From Rhizobium sp. ARZ01 (GTDB taxonomy: Bacteria; Pseudomonadota; Alphaproteobacteria; Rhizobiales; Rhizobiaceae): a stretch of DNA of 64,000 bases. A model generated the notes under the pieces. The model made no database searches. It had not been told where the DNA came from and was given only the letters and a program-made list of their open reading frames with translations. Shown one piece after another: positions 9,176 to 21,573 of this stretch. Made by a program: the position numbers and the translations under genes. Location of the stretch: the NCBI RefSeq assembly GCF_014851675.1, contig NZ_JACVAE010000003.1:310001-374000 (forward strand). The letters are read 5' to 3'. Numbering within the stretch: position 1 is the first letter of the stretch; each line of letters starts with the position of its first letter.

Positions 9176-9734
9176 CGAGTCTCCGCTTCGACTGCGACAA
9201 GTCGATGACAGTGTGCCCTACCTGAACAGAAAATCAAGCATAGAAGCGGTGCCGAGGGGATGCGGCAGCGCGCAACCTGCGTCGGGCAACAAGAGGCAGT
9301 CTTGCCTCCGCGACATCGTACGAATCACCTGCCTAACACTGGCGACTTAGGTCCTAAGGCGCATCGATCTCCAGTATGAAGCTGTCTTGCGCCCCATGCG
9401 CGATGGCTGGCAATTGGTTTCAATCAGGCCGCGCGCTCAGGCCCCGGCGTTAACCAGTACGGCAAAGCAAAAATCAAGGTTGCCCCATTTCAGACAAAAC
9501 CGCGCCTAAATTTTCGAGGAAAGTCACGACGCTGCCCCGCAGCCGGACCGCTTTGCATGTGCGGGAAATCGGTCGGCCACTGGGGGCGTGCGTCGAAGCT
9601 GTTCCTGTATTCCGTTGCCGGAAGCTTCGTCAAGGTCCGGTCCGGCGTGTCTTCGAACCCTCAAGCCCCAGCCCCTCGAAGAACCCGGTCCGGACCACTC
9701 CTGCTCTCAAGCAAGATCAGTAGTTTCGGCAAGA
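9176..9734. other. Gene-poor stretch of 559 bases
   Basis: I see no convincing gene here. The only structure noted is a short palindrome, CTTAGGTCCTAAG, around 9346-9358. The first ~100 bases presumably hold the promoter of the DUF2794 gene. The only open frame (9557-9781, +) runs into the DUF1223 gene on the other strand and has no ribosome site or recognisable product. Confidence 0.6.
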
Positions 9735-10511
9735 TCAACGGCGATTTGCGGTTTCCGATGGCATTGCGCCAGTGGTTATGACGGCCGCCCCGAGTATTGC
9801 GCCGGGCGTGTCGGCGGTCTTCATTCGTTGAAGCAAAATGGCGCAACCGCCGTTGCTTTTCCGTTTCAGCATATCGGCCGGCAGTACCAGGCTGGTTTCC
9901 TTGCCTTCCCACATGCCGATGGTTTCCATGTTCGTGACTGCGTGCCAGTAGTCGACCCGCCTGCCACGGTTGTCGCCTTCCTCGATGTCGACGGATTGCT
10001 CGCCATCGAAATAGGCCACGATGACATTCGCCTTGCCCTGGCCGTTGCCGATATTGATTCGAAGTTCGTCCTGGACGATGTCGGCAGATACCTTGACCGA
10101 GAGCCCGCGTCCCTCTGCACTCAATTCTTCGAGCTGATTGCGGATCTGGGCGATGTTGCCGCCGTTGACATGTTCACGTCCGTTGATGACCGCTTGCGGC
10201 GTGTAGACGCTGCCGCGGCCGAACATGCGTGCATAGGCATACTGACGATCGGTATTCTCCTTGGATGACATCGTGTCTGTCCAGCCGAGGTAGTTCCAAT
10301 AATCGACATGGTAGGCCAGCGCCACGACATTGCCCTCGCGGATCAGGGTCTCCAGCGCCTTGTCGGCCTTCGGGCAGGACGAGCAACCCTGACTGGTGAA
10401 GAGCTCGACCACGCCCTTGGGGGTCTCGATGTCGCCGGCGAAGGCGCTGACGCCTGCAGCGAAAGTCGCAAGCAGGCTCGAAAGACAACCAAGGATGACC
10501 AGTCTGGGCAT
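9735..10511 (-). CDS. Secreted DUF1223 thioredoxin-fold protein
   Basis: A 258-residue protein with an N-terminal signal peptide (hydrophobic LVILGCLSSLLATFAAGVSA, probable cut before GDIETP). The mature part has the DUF1223 signature VELFTSQGCSSCPKADKAL; the C-S-S-C pair resembles a thioredoxin active site, and YHVDYWNYLGW follows. The family is periplasmic with no fixed function, probably redox related. ATG 10511 is chosen over an upstream in-frame GTG (10544) because it places the signal peptide at the start. Its 5' end faces the acnA terminator, so it is probably transcribed on its own. Confidence 0.88.
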   Translation of the reverse strand: MPRLVILGCLSSLLATFAAGVSAFAGDIETPKGVVELFTSQGCSSCPKADKALETLIREGNVVALAYHVDYWNYLGWTDTMSSKENTDRQYAYARMFGRGSVYTPQAVINGREHVNGGNIAQIRNQLEELSAEGRGLSVKVSADIVQDELRINIGNGQGKANVIVAYFDGEQSVDIEEGDNRGRRVDYWHAVTNMETIGMWEGKETSLVLPADMLKRKSNGGCAILLQRMKTADTPGAILGAAVITTGAMPSETANRR

Positions 10512-10631
10512 GAGCAATTCCGGGGAATGCGGGCGAACCGCCACTTGTCGGGCACCGTCATACCTGCTTGCCCGGTCAACAGGAAGTCACGATGGAGTGA
10601 AAGTCATACGATTGGATATTATCACATGAAA

Positions 10632-10659
10632 TAAAAATGCCGGGGCATCGCCCCGGCAT
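10632..10659 (-). terminator. Rho-independent terminator after acnA
   Basis: A perfect 10-bp stem (ATGCCGGGGC / GCCCCGGCAT) with a 3-base loop at 10637-10659. Read on the minus strand it is followed by TTTTTATTT. It lies 27 bases past the acnA stop. Confidence 0.92.
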
Positions 10660-10685
10660 CATATTGGCTGAAGATTCAGTCGAAA

Positions 10686-13379
<2,694 letters not shown>

Positions 13380-13647
13380 TGGATACCCCGTTCCGTCTGA
13401 TCGCCAAATGTTGACGTACGAACGCCCTCGCGCTTGAGAAGCGCGAATTGGGATGCGGGTGCGGCCATTTCCGCAGTCCGTACGCGGAAATCATTCCGTG
13501 TTCGGCGCTAGGATGAAAATCACGCCGACCGCTGGCGTGTTGCGGGCCTTATAGATAATTTCTAAGGAACGATCCAGAGTACCCGTCCGCGGATCGGGAT
13601 AATTTTTTTGCATTGCGACCAAGGTCGTAAAGGGAAAGTGAAAAACG

Positions 13648-14295
13648 ATGCGCCTCGTTGCCGAGGGCCTGAGTGCGAAGCGAGGCGAAGACCTGATATT
13701 TCAGGATATTTCCTTCGAAGTCGAGGCCGGAAAAGCCCTTGTCGTGAAGGGGCCGAACGGCTCCGGCAAATCGACGCTCCTGCGCGTTGTCGCCGGACTC
13801 CTGCCGCACGAATCAGGCAAAGTCCGGTTGAGCGATCAAGGGACGCAGAGCCCCGAGGCCGTCGCTGCCGCCTGCCACTATCTTGGCCATCGCAATGCGA
13901 TGAAGCGTGAACTGACCGTCGAGGAGAACCTGCGCTTCTGGAGGGCTTTTTTGGGTGATTCGGCTGGCGGCAACGGGATGGGTATAGAGCAAGCGGCAGA
14001 CGCAGTCGGACTTGGTGGCATCGTGCATCTGCCTTTCGGCTATCTCTCCGCCGGCCAGCAGCGCCGAATGGCGATGGCCAAGCTCCTTGTTGCCTGGCGG
14101 CCGGTGTGGATCCTCGACGAGCCGACGGCAGCACTCGATACCGCAGCGGAGATGATGTTCGCAGGCCTGGTCAAGGAGCACCTCAAGCGCGGCGGACTGG
14201 CGCTTGCAGCAACGCACCAGCCGCTCGGGCTTGGTGAAATGACGGAACTGCACATGAAGGGCTTTGCTGGTGTATCCGCGGAGGCGTGGGCATGA
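13648..14295 (+). CDS. ccmA: Heme exporter ATPase CcmA
   Basis: A 215-residue ABC ATPase: Walker A GPNGSGKST, signature LSAGQQRR, Walker B VWILDEPTAALD, then AATHQPL. With CcmB and CcmC it forms the CcmABCD complex that releases holo-CcmE for cytochrome c maturation in the periplasm. ATG 13648 follows AAAGGGA. Its stop overlaps the ccmB start (ATGA). First gene of the ccm run. Confidence 0.95.
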   Translation: MRLVAEGLSAKRGEDLIFQDISFEVEAGKALVVKGPNGSGKSTLLRVVAGLLPHESGKVRLSDQGTQSPEAVAAACHYLGHRNAMKRELTVEENLRFWRAFLGDSAGGNGMGIEQAADAVGLGGIVHLPFGYLSAGQQRRMAMAKLLVAWRPVWILDEPTAALDTAAEMMFAGLVKEHLKRGGLALAATHQPLGLGEMTELHMKGFAGVSAEAWA

Positions 14296-14951
14296 GTGCG
14301 CTTCTTCTTCGCGACCTGAAGCTGTCCGTGCGTGCCGGGGGCGGCGCGATGATCGGGGTGCTGTTCTTCATGACCGTCGTCGCCGTCATCCCTTTTGGAG
14401 TCGGGCCGGACCTGAATCTTCTGGCTCGCATCGGTCCGGCGATCCTTTGGATCGGCGCGCTGCTCGCCTCCCTGCTCGGGCTCGACAGGCTGTTCCAGGC
14501 CGAACGCGAGGATGGCTCGCTCGACCTCCTCCTGATGCAGGATACGCCACTCGTGCTGACGGTCATGATGAAGTGCATGGCGCACTGGCTTGCCACCGGC
14601 TTGCCGCTTGTCATCGCCTCGCCGCTGCTGTCGCTCTTCATGAACATGGACGTTCCCGCCATCGGCGCCACGATGCTGACGCTGCTCGTCGGCACGCCGG
14701 CGCTCACCTTCATCGGGGCTGCCGGCGCTGCGATTGCCGTCGCCCTGCCGCGGGGTGGGCTGCTGGTGTCGATCCTTGTTTTGCCGCTTGCAATTCCGGT
14801 CCTGATCTTCGGTGTCAGTGCCGTCTATGCGGCGGTGCAGGATCCAGCACCATTCCTGCCGCCCTTCCTGATCCTGACGGCCTTGACGCTCGTCTTTGCC
14901 GTCATCGGCCCGGTCGCCGCGGCCGCGGCACTTCGCGCATCGACGGATTGA
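14292..14951 (+). CDS. ccmB: Heme exporter permease CcmB
   Basis: A 219-residue, six-helix membrane protein with the CcmB-type amphipathic segment LFQAEREDGSLDLLL after the second helix. It is the membrane partner of CcmA. The start is ATG 14292, which overlaps the ccmA stop and has GGAGGCG before it; an in-frame GTG at 14286 would add two residues. Confidence 0.94.
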   Translation: MSALLLRDLKLSVRAGGGAMIGVLFFMTVVAVIPFGVGPDLNLLARIGPAILWIGALLASLLGLDRLFQAEREDGSLDLLLMQDTPLVLTVMMKCMAHWLATGLPLVIASPLLSLFMNMDVPAIGATMLTLLVGTPALTFIGAAGAAIAVALPRGGLLVSILVLPLAIPVLIFGVSAVYAAVQDPAPFLPPFLILTALTLVFAVIGPVAAAAALRASTD

Positions 14952-15011
14952 CGCAAATGTGATTGATGCCTGTCAATTGAAGCCGAGGGGTGAAAGCGTT
15001 AAAAGGCGCAT

Positions 15012-15788
15012 ATGAGCGAACAGAGCCTGGCCATCCGCAAATTTTCCGATCTAGCCAACCCGACGCGGTTTCTCGCGTTGAGCAGCACTTTGTGGCCGTG
15101 GATGGCGGCTGCGACCGCTGCGCTCTTCGCTGCCGGCCTGTATCTCTCCTTCACCACGGTAGGCGACTACCAGCAGGGCGACACGGTGCGGATCATGTAT
15201 ATCCACGTGCCTGCCGCCTGGCTTTCGATGATGTGCTACTCGGTGATGGCGATGTCGGCGCTCGGCACGCTCGTCTGGCGCCACCCGCTTGCCGACGTTT
15301 CGGCCAAGACGGCAGCGCCGATCGGCGCCTGTTTCACCTTCATCGCACTCCTTACCGGTTCGCTCTGGGGCAAGCCGATGTGGGGCACCTGGTGGGTATG
15401 GGACGCGCGGCTGACGTCGGTCTTTGTGCTGTTCCTGATGTATCTGGGGCTCATCGCGTTGAACCGTTCCATGGACGATCCGGCGCGTGCCGCCCGGGTC
15501 GGCGCTATCCTGATCCTGGTCGGCTTCGTCAACATTCCGATCATAAAATTCTCGGTCGAGTGGTGGAACACACTGCATCAGCCGGCAAGCGTCATCCGGC
15601 TCGATGGTCCGACGATCGACTCGGAATTCCTGCGCCCGCTACTCGTCATGGCGTTTGCGTTCACGCTTCTGTTTTTTACGCTGCACATTTTGGCGATGCG
15701 CAACGAAATCCTGCGTCGCCGCGTGTCGACATTGCGCAGGCTGGCGGCGCGCAGCGCCGGCACCGAACGCCAGGAGGCTCGCCGATGA
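15012..15788 (+). CDS. ccmC: Heme handling protein CcmC
   Basis: A 258-residue membrane protein with six helices. The periplasmic heme-binding WWD motif is plain (WGTWWVWDARLTS), flanked by the two conserved histidines in YIHVPAAW and WWNTLHQP. CcmC presents heme to the chaperone CcmE. It lies 60 bases after ccmB and overlaps ccmD by 4 bases. No ccmE or ccmFH is in the window. Confidence 0.95.
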   Translation: MSEQSLAIRKFSDLANPTRFLALSSTLWPWMAAATAALFAAGLYLSFTTVGDYQQGDTVRIMYIHVPAAWLSMMCYSVMAMSALGTLVWRHPLADVSAKTAAPIGACFTFIALLTGSLWGKPMWGTWWVWDARLTSVFVLFLMYLGLIALNRSMDDPARAARVGAILILVGFVNIPIIKFSVEWWNTLHQPASVIRLDGPTIDSEFLRPLLVMAFAFTLLFFTLHILAMRNEILRRRVSTLRRLAARSAGTERQEARR

Positions 15789-15946
15789 CACATTCCGCTT
15801 ACGTCCTGTCGGCCTATCTTGCCACGGCCGCGACCGTTGCCGGGCTTGTCCTCTGGGTCTGGCTCGATGGACGCGCGCGCCGAAAGGAACTCGCTGTCCT
15901 TGAGGCGGCTGGCATTCGCCGCCGCTCCGCAGTGGAGACGAAATGA
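15785..15946 (+). CDS. ccmD: Heme exporter small subunit CcmD
   Basis: A 53-residue single-helix protein: a short N-terminus, a hydrophobic stretch (YLATAATVAGLVLWVWL), then a basic, charged tail (DGRARRKELAVLEAAG). Size, topology and position between ccmC and ccmG fit CcmD, which helps release holo-CcmE. ATGA overlaps at both ends show tight translational coupling. Confidence 0.88.
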   Translation: MTHSAYVLSAYLATAATVAGLVLWVWLDGRARRKELAVLEAAGIRRRSAVETK

Positions 15947-16554
15947 ACCAACCCACCGATGAAAGACCCGCCGGGTCGCGCACGCGCATCCTGCTTGCGC
16001 TGACACCACTGGTTATTTTTGCAACGCTCGCCGCGATCTTCTTCCTGCAGTTGAGTTCGGGACGCGACATCTCCGAAATCCCTTCCGCGCTGATCGGCAC
16101 CAAGGCCCCGTTCCACGACCTTGCGCCCCTGGAGGGCGCGACCCGCAACGGGGCGCCGATACCGGCGCTGACCGCCGAGGCGGCCAAGGGCAAGCTCACG
16201 CTCGTCAATTTCTGGGCATCCTGGTGTGTGCCGTGCCGGCAGGAACATCCGATCATCCTGGCCTTGTCGCAAGATCCGCGGTTGACGGTGCTCGGCGTCA
16301 ATTACAAGGATGGAACCGAGAACGCGTTGCGCTTCCTTGGCGAACTCGGCAATCCCTATGCGGCGATCGGCATCGATCCGAACGGCAAGATGGCGATCGA
16401 CTGGGGCGTCTACGGCATTCCGGAGTCCTACCTCGTCGGGCCTGATGGCACGATCCTCTACAAGAAGGTCGGCCCCTTTGATGAAAAGAGCCTCAAGGAG
16501 GGGCTCTATCCAGCAATCGAGAAGGCGCTTGGTGCGCCGGCGCCGGCTGGGTGA
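15943..16554 (+). CDS. ccmG: Periplasmic thiol:disulfide oxidoreductase CcmG/DsbE
   Basis: A 203-residue protein anchored by one N-terminal helix (about residues 15-36), with a periplasmic thioredoxin fold. The active site is NFWASWCVPCRQEHP, and GVNYKDG and YGIPESYLVGPDG are typical of CcmG. It keeps apocytochrome c cysteines reduced for heme attachment. Last gene of the ccm run. Confidence 0.94.
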   Translation: MNQPTDERPAGSRTRILLALTPLVIFATLAAIFFLQLSSGRDISEIPSALIGTKAPFHDLAPLEGATRNGAPIPALTAEAAKGKLTLVNFWASWCVPCRQEHPIILALSQDPRLTVLGVNYKDGTENALRFLGELGNPYAAIGIDPNGKMAIDWGVYGIPESYLVGPDGTILYKKVGPFDEKSLKEGLYPAIEKALGAPAPAG

Positions 16555-16580
16555 TACTTTTTCCTCCACGCCTCACACAC

Positions 16581-16723
16581 CGTCATGCCGGGCTTGACCC
16601 GGCATCCAGCGGCGTCGCGTCTGCGGCACGAGAAGACTAACTGAGCCACTCTGTGAGGAAGAGAGCCTTCCTTCGCCGCGCGGGCGCGCGGCCTCTGGAT
16701 CGCGGCTCAATGCCGGGATGACG
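16581..16723. repeat. RIME-like palindromic intergenic element
   Basis: The gap after ccmG begins with a 29-base arm at 16581-16609 (CGTCATGCCGGG...GGCATCCAG) and ends with its imperfect reverse complement at 16695-16723 (CTGGATCGCGG...CCGGGATGACG). About 23 of 29 positions pair, and a second GC-rich palindrome lies inside. This is the look of the Rhizobium intergenic mosaic elements known from Sinorhizobium, but membership was not tested. It lies between the converging ccmG and yciB genes. Confidence 0.7.
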
Positions 16724-16741
16724 AAAGAGAGACAGTCCCCC

Positions 16742-17395
16742 TTAAGGCGCCTTGCTCTCTTCCGGCTGCTCGACCGAGTACTTCATGATCAGCGGCATCT
16801 GGGAGAGCGTGAAGAGGATGGTGATCGGCATCGTGCCCCAGACCTTGAAGGCCACCCAGAAGTCGGTGGAGAAGCTGCGCCAGACGACTTCGTTCAGGAC
16901 GGCGAGGACGAAAAAGAACAGGCCCCAGCGCAGCGTCAGCTTGCGCCAGCCTTCCTCCGTCAGCCTGAAGGCCGCGTTGAAGACGTAGCCGAGCAGCGGC
17001 TTACCGAAGGCGAGTCCGCTGAGCAGGATGGCGCCGAACAGCGTGTTGACGATCGTCGGCTTCATCTTGATGAAGGTGTCGTTCTGCAGATAGAGCGTCA
17101 GCGCACCGAAGACGAAGACGACGATGCCGGAGACGAGCGGCATCATCGGCAGGGTGTGCGTCAGGACCCAGGACACGATCAGCGCGGCGGCGGTCGCCGC
17201 CATGAACAGGCCGGTGGCGATAAAGATCGGCCCGCCAAGTTCAGCAAGCGCGGGGAAGTGCCCAGCAAGCCACGCGCCGCGCGAATTGGCGAAGAAGAAG
17301 ACGACGAGCGGGCCGAGTTCGAGGACCAGCTTGAGAAGCGGGCTCACCTTGGGCTTGCCGGCATCGTCCAGCGTTTCGATGATCCTGTCGTTCAT
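16742..17395 (-). CDS. yciB: Inner-membrane intracellular septation protein YciB/IspZ
   Basis: A 217-residue membrane protein with five or six helices. Family landmarks: [20 protein letters not shown] near the N-terminus and [20 protein letters not shown] in the C-terminal half. YciB/IspZ proteins affect cell-envelope and septum formation; the mechanism is unresolved. The start overlaps the ftsY stop by 4 bases, making it last of the dapF-mtaB-ftsY-yciB run. Confidence 0.93.
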   Translation of the reverse strand: MNDRIIETLDDAGKPKVSPLLKLVLELGPLVVFFFANSRGAWLAGHFPALAELGGPIFIATGLFMAATAAALIVSWVLTHTLPMMPLVSGIVVFVFGALTLYLQNDTFIKMKPTIVNTLFGAILLSGLAFGKPLLGYVFNAAFRLTEEGWRKLTLRWGLFFFVLAVLNEVVWRSFSTDFWVAFKVWGTMPITILFTLSQMPLIMKYSVEQPEESKAP

Positions 17396-19047
17396 GCCTC
17401 AACCCCTGCAATCGCCTGCGCGAAATCCTTGGCCTCGAAGGGCTCGAGGTCGTCGATGCCTTCGCCGACGCCGATGAAATAGACCGGCAGCTTGTGCTTG
17501 GCGGCGATCGCCACAAGAATGCCGCCGCGAGCCGTACCGTCCAATTTTGTCATGATCAGGCCGCTGACGCCGGCGACGTTGCGGAAAATTTCCACCTGGT
17601 TCATCGCGTTCTGTCCGGTCGTGGCGTCGAGCGTCTGCAAAACGGTGTGCGGCGCATCCGGATCGAGCTTGCCGAGCACGCGGACGATCTTCTCCAGCTC
17701 CGCCATCAGTTCCGTCTTGTTCTGCAGCCGGCCGGCGGTGTCGATGATTAGGACGTCGCTCTTCTTCTCTTTCGCCTGCTCGTAGGCCTCGTAGGCAAGG
17801 CCGGCGGCATCCGCCCCGAGCTTGGAAGAGACGATGTCGGAGCCGGTGCGTTCGGCCCAGATGTGGAGCTGCTCGATGGCAGCGGCCCGGAAGGTATCAC
17901 CGGCAGCCATCATCACCTTCAGACCGGCGCCGGAAAGTTTTGCCGCGAGCTTGCCGATCGTCGTAGTCTTGCCGGTGCCATTGACGCCGACGACGAGGAT
18001 CACGTGCGGCTTGTGCGTCAGGTCGAGCTCCAGCGGCTTGGCCACCGGCTCCAGAACCTTGGTGATCTCGCCGGCCATGATGCGCCCCACGTCCTCGCCG
18101 GTGACCTCCTTGCCGTAGCGCTCGGAGGCGAGCGTGTCGGTGATGCGAAGCGCGGTCTCGACGCCGAGATCGGCCTGGATCAACAGATCTTCGAGGTCTT
18201 GCAGGGTCGCGTCATCGAGCTTGCGCTTGGTGAAGAGGCTGGTGATCTGGCCAGTAAGATGCGCCGAGGTACGTGCGAGACCCGCCCGCAAGCGCTGGAA
18301 CCAGCTCCGCTTCGGTGCGGGCTGGGGCACCTTTTCTGCCTTCGGTTGCTGATCGGCGGTGGAAAAGCCCTTGGGAAGGACCGGCGCCGGTCTGGCTTCC
18401 TCGTCGGTCTCAACTGCTTCCTTTTTCACCTTGGCCGGTTTCTTCTTCGGTGCGGGCAGGGGCGGAGTGATGACTTCGGGGCTGTCGAGCGAGGTGACTT
18501 CCGCGATTGTCACGGTCTCTTCGGCGAGCGCTTCGTCGGAAACCTCTTCGACCGGGAGGCCGCCGAGAGCAGCTTCGCTGGCCGCAAGCTCCTCATGGGC
18601 ATGTTCCACCCCGCCCATCCCGATGTTGATGAGCTCGGCGGTCCGCGTGGTCTCTGTCTCGGGCGACAGGTGGGCGAGGTTGTCGATGACGGGCGCAGTA
18701 TCGATCGTTTCCTCTGCATCCGCACCAGGAGTCTCGGTGGCCTTGCCAGGCGCTGTCCCGCCTTCCTCTCTTCCGAACGACAACGGATGGTCGATCGGTG
18801 GCAGGGGATAGATATCGGAAGGCGGCTCGACGCGATGGTGGTCCGCCTCCGGATTGGCGGCTTCCGCTTCCTCCAGGAGCAGGTCACGCTCCTCGCTTGC
18901 GGTTTCTCCCACTGAATGCGGCGCGTCGACCAACTCCTCTGCGATAGGAGCCGCCTGTTCCTCGCTCACAGTCTCCTCTGGCGTTTGCGCCGTGGGAACG
19001 GTGTCCTTGCCGAAGGAGAAGATCTTCTTGATGAAGCCGAGGGCCAT
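17392..19047 (-). CDS. ftsY: Signal recognition particle receptor FtsY
   Basis: A 551-residue SRP receptor GTPase. The last ~300 residues form the NG domain: [15 protein letters not shown] (G1), [16 protein letters not shown] (G3), [10 protein letters not shown] (G4) and [14 protein letters not shown]. The first ~240 residues are a long acidic, low-complexity A domain rich in Glu, Ala and Pro, preceded by an amphipathic membrane-targeting start ([15 protein letters not shown]). FtsY docks Ffh-bound ribosomes at the membrane; ffh lies 4.6 kb away on the other strand. Confidence 0.96.
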   Translation of the reverse strand: MALGFIKKIFSFGKDTVPTAQTPEETVSEEQAAPIAEELVDAPHSVGETASEERDLLLEEAEAANPEADHHRVEPPSDIYPLPPIDHPLSFGREEGGTAPGKATETPGADAEETIDTAPVIDNLAHLSPETETTRTAELINIGMGGVEHAHEELAASEAALGGLPVEEVSDEALAEETVTIAEVTSLDSPEVITPPLPAPKKKPAKVKKEAVETDEEARPAPVLPKGFSTADQQPKAEKVPQPAPKRSWFQRLRAGLARTSAHLTGQITSLFTKRKLDDATLQDLEDLLIQADLGVETALRITDTLASERYGKEVTGEDVGRIMAGEITKVLEPVAKPLELDLTHKPHVILVVGVNGTGKTTTIGKLAAKLSGAGLKVMMAAGDTFRAAAIEQLHIWAERTGSDIVSSKLGADAAGLAYEAYEQAKEKKSDVLIIDTAGRLQNKTELMAELEKIVRVLGKLDPDAPHTVLQTLDATTGQNAMNQVEIFRNVAGVSGLIMTKLDGTARGGILVAIAAKHKLPVYFIGVGEGIDDLEPFEAKDFAQAIAGVEA

Positions 19048-19059
19048 GAATGAAATCCG

Positions 19060-20337
19060 CTAGTTGCGAAATGATACGGGGTCTAACTGCGCGGTCAGAT
19101 GCCTGCCATTGTGGCCGGTGACTGTCACCGGCACAAGGTCGCGCGGCGCAAGGCCGGCTGCGTCGACCAGCGTGAAGTTTTCCGTATGCGCCAGTCCGTT
19201 GTTTTCGACAAGGATCATTTGCCGGGTTCCGACCATCGAGGCGAGATGCGACAGCTGGAGGCGATTGCCTGTCTCTCGAAGGCGAGCCGCTCGTTCCTTG
19301 ACGATCGCGCGATCAACCTGTGGCATGCGGGCCGCCGGCGTGCCGGGGCGCGGGCTATAGGGAAAGACGTGCAGATGGGCGATGCCGCATTCTTCGGCGA
19401 GGTTGGCGCTTTGCGCGGCCATGTCCTCGGTTTCCGTCGGGAAGCCGGCGATCATGTCCGCGCCGAAGCTGATTTCCGGTCGCAACCGTCGCGCCTCGCG
19501 GCAGAAGGAGATGGCGTCATCGCGCGAATGGCGGCGCTTCATGCGCTTCAGGATCAGGTCGTCGCCATGCTGCAGCGACAGGTGCAAGTGCGGCATGAAC
19601 CGCGGCTCGTCGGCAATCAGGTCCCACAGGTGCTGGTCAGCCTCGATGCCGTCGATCGAGGAGAGGCGCAACCGCAAGATCTCCGGCACCTGCTTCAACA
19701 GGGTCTTGGCCAGAATTCCAAGGGAGGGATGGCCGGGAAGATCTGCTCCATAGCTCGTCGCGTCGACGCCGGTCAGCACGATCTCGCTGTAGCCGCCTTC
19801 AACGAGCCTGCGCGCCTGGTCGACGATCGCGCCCATCGGCACGGAGCGGGAGTTGCCGCGGCCAAAGGGAATGACGCAGAAGGTGCAGCGATGGTCGCAG
19901 CCGTTCTGCACCTGGATGAAAGCGCGCACGTGCCCATCTATGGATTTGACCATCTGCGGTGCGGTCGCCCGCACGCTCATGATGTCGTTGACGCGCACCT
20001 TCTCTTCCGCCGAAACGCCGAAATCCGGCAGAGATCGGTAGGAGGCGCTTTTCAGCTTCTCCTCGTTGCCCAGCACCGCATCCACCTCGGGCATTTCGGC
20101 AAAGGTTTCCGTTTCGGTTTGCGCAGCGCAACCGGTGACGATGATGCGGGCGTAAGGATTGTCGCGGCGGGCACGGCGGATCGCCTGCCGCGCCTGGCGT
20201 ACCGCCTCGCCGGTCACGGCACAGGTGTTGACGAGAATGGCGTTGTTCAGCCCCGCCTTCTCGGCTTCGCCTCGCATTACTTCGGATTCATAAGTATTGA
20301 GGCGGCAGCCGAAGGTTATGACCTCGACGCCGCTCAA
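19060..20337 (-). CDS. mtaB: tRNA (N6-threonylcarbamoyladenosine37-C2) methylthiotransferase MtaB
   Basis: A 425-residue radical-SAM methylthiotransferase. The N-terminal UPF0004 domain has its three cysteines ([23 protein letters not shown]). The radical-SAM cluster motif is [18 protein letters not shown], followed by [19 protein letters not shown] and [11 protein letters not shown], and a TRAM-like C-terminus. MtaB converts t6A37 to ms2t6A37 in ANN-decoding tRNAs. It overlaps the dapF stop by 4 bases. Confidence 0.93.
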   Translation of the reverse strand: MSGVEVITFGCRLNTYESEVMRGEAEKAGLNNAILVNTCAVTGEAVRQARQAIRRARRDNPYARIIVTGCAAQTETETFAEMPEVDAVLGNEEKLKSASYRSLPDFGVSAEEKVRVNDIMSVRATAPQMVKSIDGHVRAFIQVQNGCDHRCTFCVIPFGRGNSRSVPMGAIVDQARRLVEGGYSEIVLTGVDATSYGADLPGHPSLGILAKTLLKQVPEILRLRLSSIDGIEADQHLWDLIADEPRFMPHLHLSLQHGDDLILKRMKRRHSRDDAISFCREARRLRPEISFGADMIAGFPTETEDMAAQSANLAEECGIAHLHVFPYSPRPGTPAARMPQVDRAIVKERAARLRETGNRLQLSHLASMVGTRQMILVENNGLAHTENFTLVDAAGLAPRDLVPVTVTGHNGRHLTAQLDPVSFRN

Positions 20338-21260
20338 AGCGCGGCCGCCCCATCGTCGGCCGTTTTCGCATCACGCTGCCAGCTTCCCGTCGAGGGATCG
20401 AGTGTGCCGGACCATTCCCATTCGGCCGGGCCGGTCATGACGACGTGATCGTCGCTCTCGCGCCATTCGATGGTGAGTATGCCTGGAGGATTGGCTGAAG
20501 CAACATGGACGTCGACCTTGCGCCCGGTGCGCCCCGTGCGGGCAGCGCTGACGGCGGCGGCGCAGGCAGCCGAGCCGCAGGCGAGCGTCAGACCCGCACC
20601 GCGCTCCCAGGTGCGCGTCGTCATCGCGGAACGCGAGGTCACCTGCGCCAGTGTGATGTTGGCGCGCTCGGGGAAGATCGGATGGTTTTCCAGAAGCGGC
20701 CCGAACCGCGCGAGGTCGTAGGACATCACGTCGCGATCGACCCAGAAGACAGCGTGCGGATTGCCCATCGACATGGCGGATGGGGAGTGCAGCACCGGAT
20801 CGTCGATCGGCCCGATTTGCAGCTCAATGCGACGTGTGTCGTGGAATTCTTCGGCAAGCGGAATCCTGTCCCAGTCGAAGACGGGCTTGCCCATGTCGAC
20901 CGAGATCGTGCCGTCCTCATGCTCGAGCGCGTTCAGGATGCCGGCCACGGTCTGGAAGGTGAAGACCTTCTTGCCGGTCTCGGCGGCGAGCGCCTGCACG
21001 ACGCAGCGCGTGCCGTTGCCGCAGGCCTGTGCCTTGGTGCCGTCGCAGTTGAGGATGTCGATGAAGGCATCGGTGCCGTCGATCTTCGGATCGTGGACCG
21101 CCATGATCTGGTCGAAGGCGGTGGCGGAATCGGCGGCCAGCACGATCGCGGCCTCCGGCGTCACGCAATCCGCACGGCCACGCATGTCCACGACCAGGAT
21201 CTTGTTGCCCAGTCCGTTCATCTTGGCGAATGCGACCTTGCTGTCCGTCGCATGTATCAT
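20334..21260 (-). CDS. dapF: Diaminopimelate epimerase
   Basis: A 308-residue epimerase converting LL- to meso-diaminopimelate for lysine and peptidoglycan. The catalytic cysteines are C80 (CGNGTRC) and C228 (LACGSAACA), in the two mirrored halves of the fold; [13 protein letters not shown] and GNPHAVFWV are family landmarks. First gene of the minus-strand run dapF-mtaB-ftsY-yciB. Confidence 0.95.
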   Translation of the reverse strand: MIHATDSKVAFAKMNGLGNKILVVDMRGRADCVTPEAAIVLAADSATAFDQIMAVHDPKIDGTDAFIDILNCDGTKAQACGNGTRCVVQALAAETGKKVFTFQTVAGILNALEHEDGTISVDMGKPVFDWDRIPLAEEFHDTRRIELQIGPIDDPVLHSPSAMSMGNPHAVFWVDRDVMSYDLARFGPLLENHPIFPERANITLAQVTSRSAMTTRTWERGAGLTLACGSAACAAAVSAARTGRTGRKVDVHVASANPPGILTIEWRESDDHVVMTGPAEWEWSGTLDPSTGSWQRDAKTADDGAAAL

Positions 21261-21573
21261 GGCGTGCCTACTCCGTTTCGGCCCGTATATGGCGGAAAAG
21301 CGCGGAGATTACCAGTGGTCCCGCGGGTAGCGCATGAGCTCCGGTTGCGAACGTACAGTCAGCCACCCTTTACTTCGGAAGACTTCATGCGGCCACTCAC
21401 TTGAAGTGACGTCGAAGGTGGCGGCCGTGCCTCAAAATGCGCTGGGATGAGGACTGTCATGGAGCGGCATTTTCCAGCGCCCCGGAACTATTATGAAGTA
21501 TAGCAATATTTACTAAGTATATCATTAAATTTTTATCGATATCGTCTTTTCGATTTTGAGGATCGGGGACTCT
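21261..21573. promoter_or_regulatory. Divergent promoter region between dapF and the chemotaxis receptor
   Basis: This 313-base gap has no gene. Its last ~90 bases are clearly AT-rich (from ~21486), which fits a promoter for the receptor. It includes the 13-mer AACTATTATGAAG at 21486-21498, also present before the LuxR-type gene at 3761-3773. Confidence 0.45.

Noticed and set aside
9557..9781. Small plus-strand gene before the DUF1223 gene
   Set aside because: No ribosome site, no similarity, and overlap with the 3' end of a clear gene.
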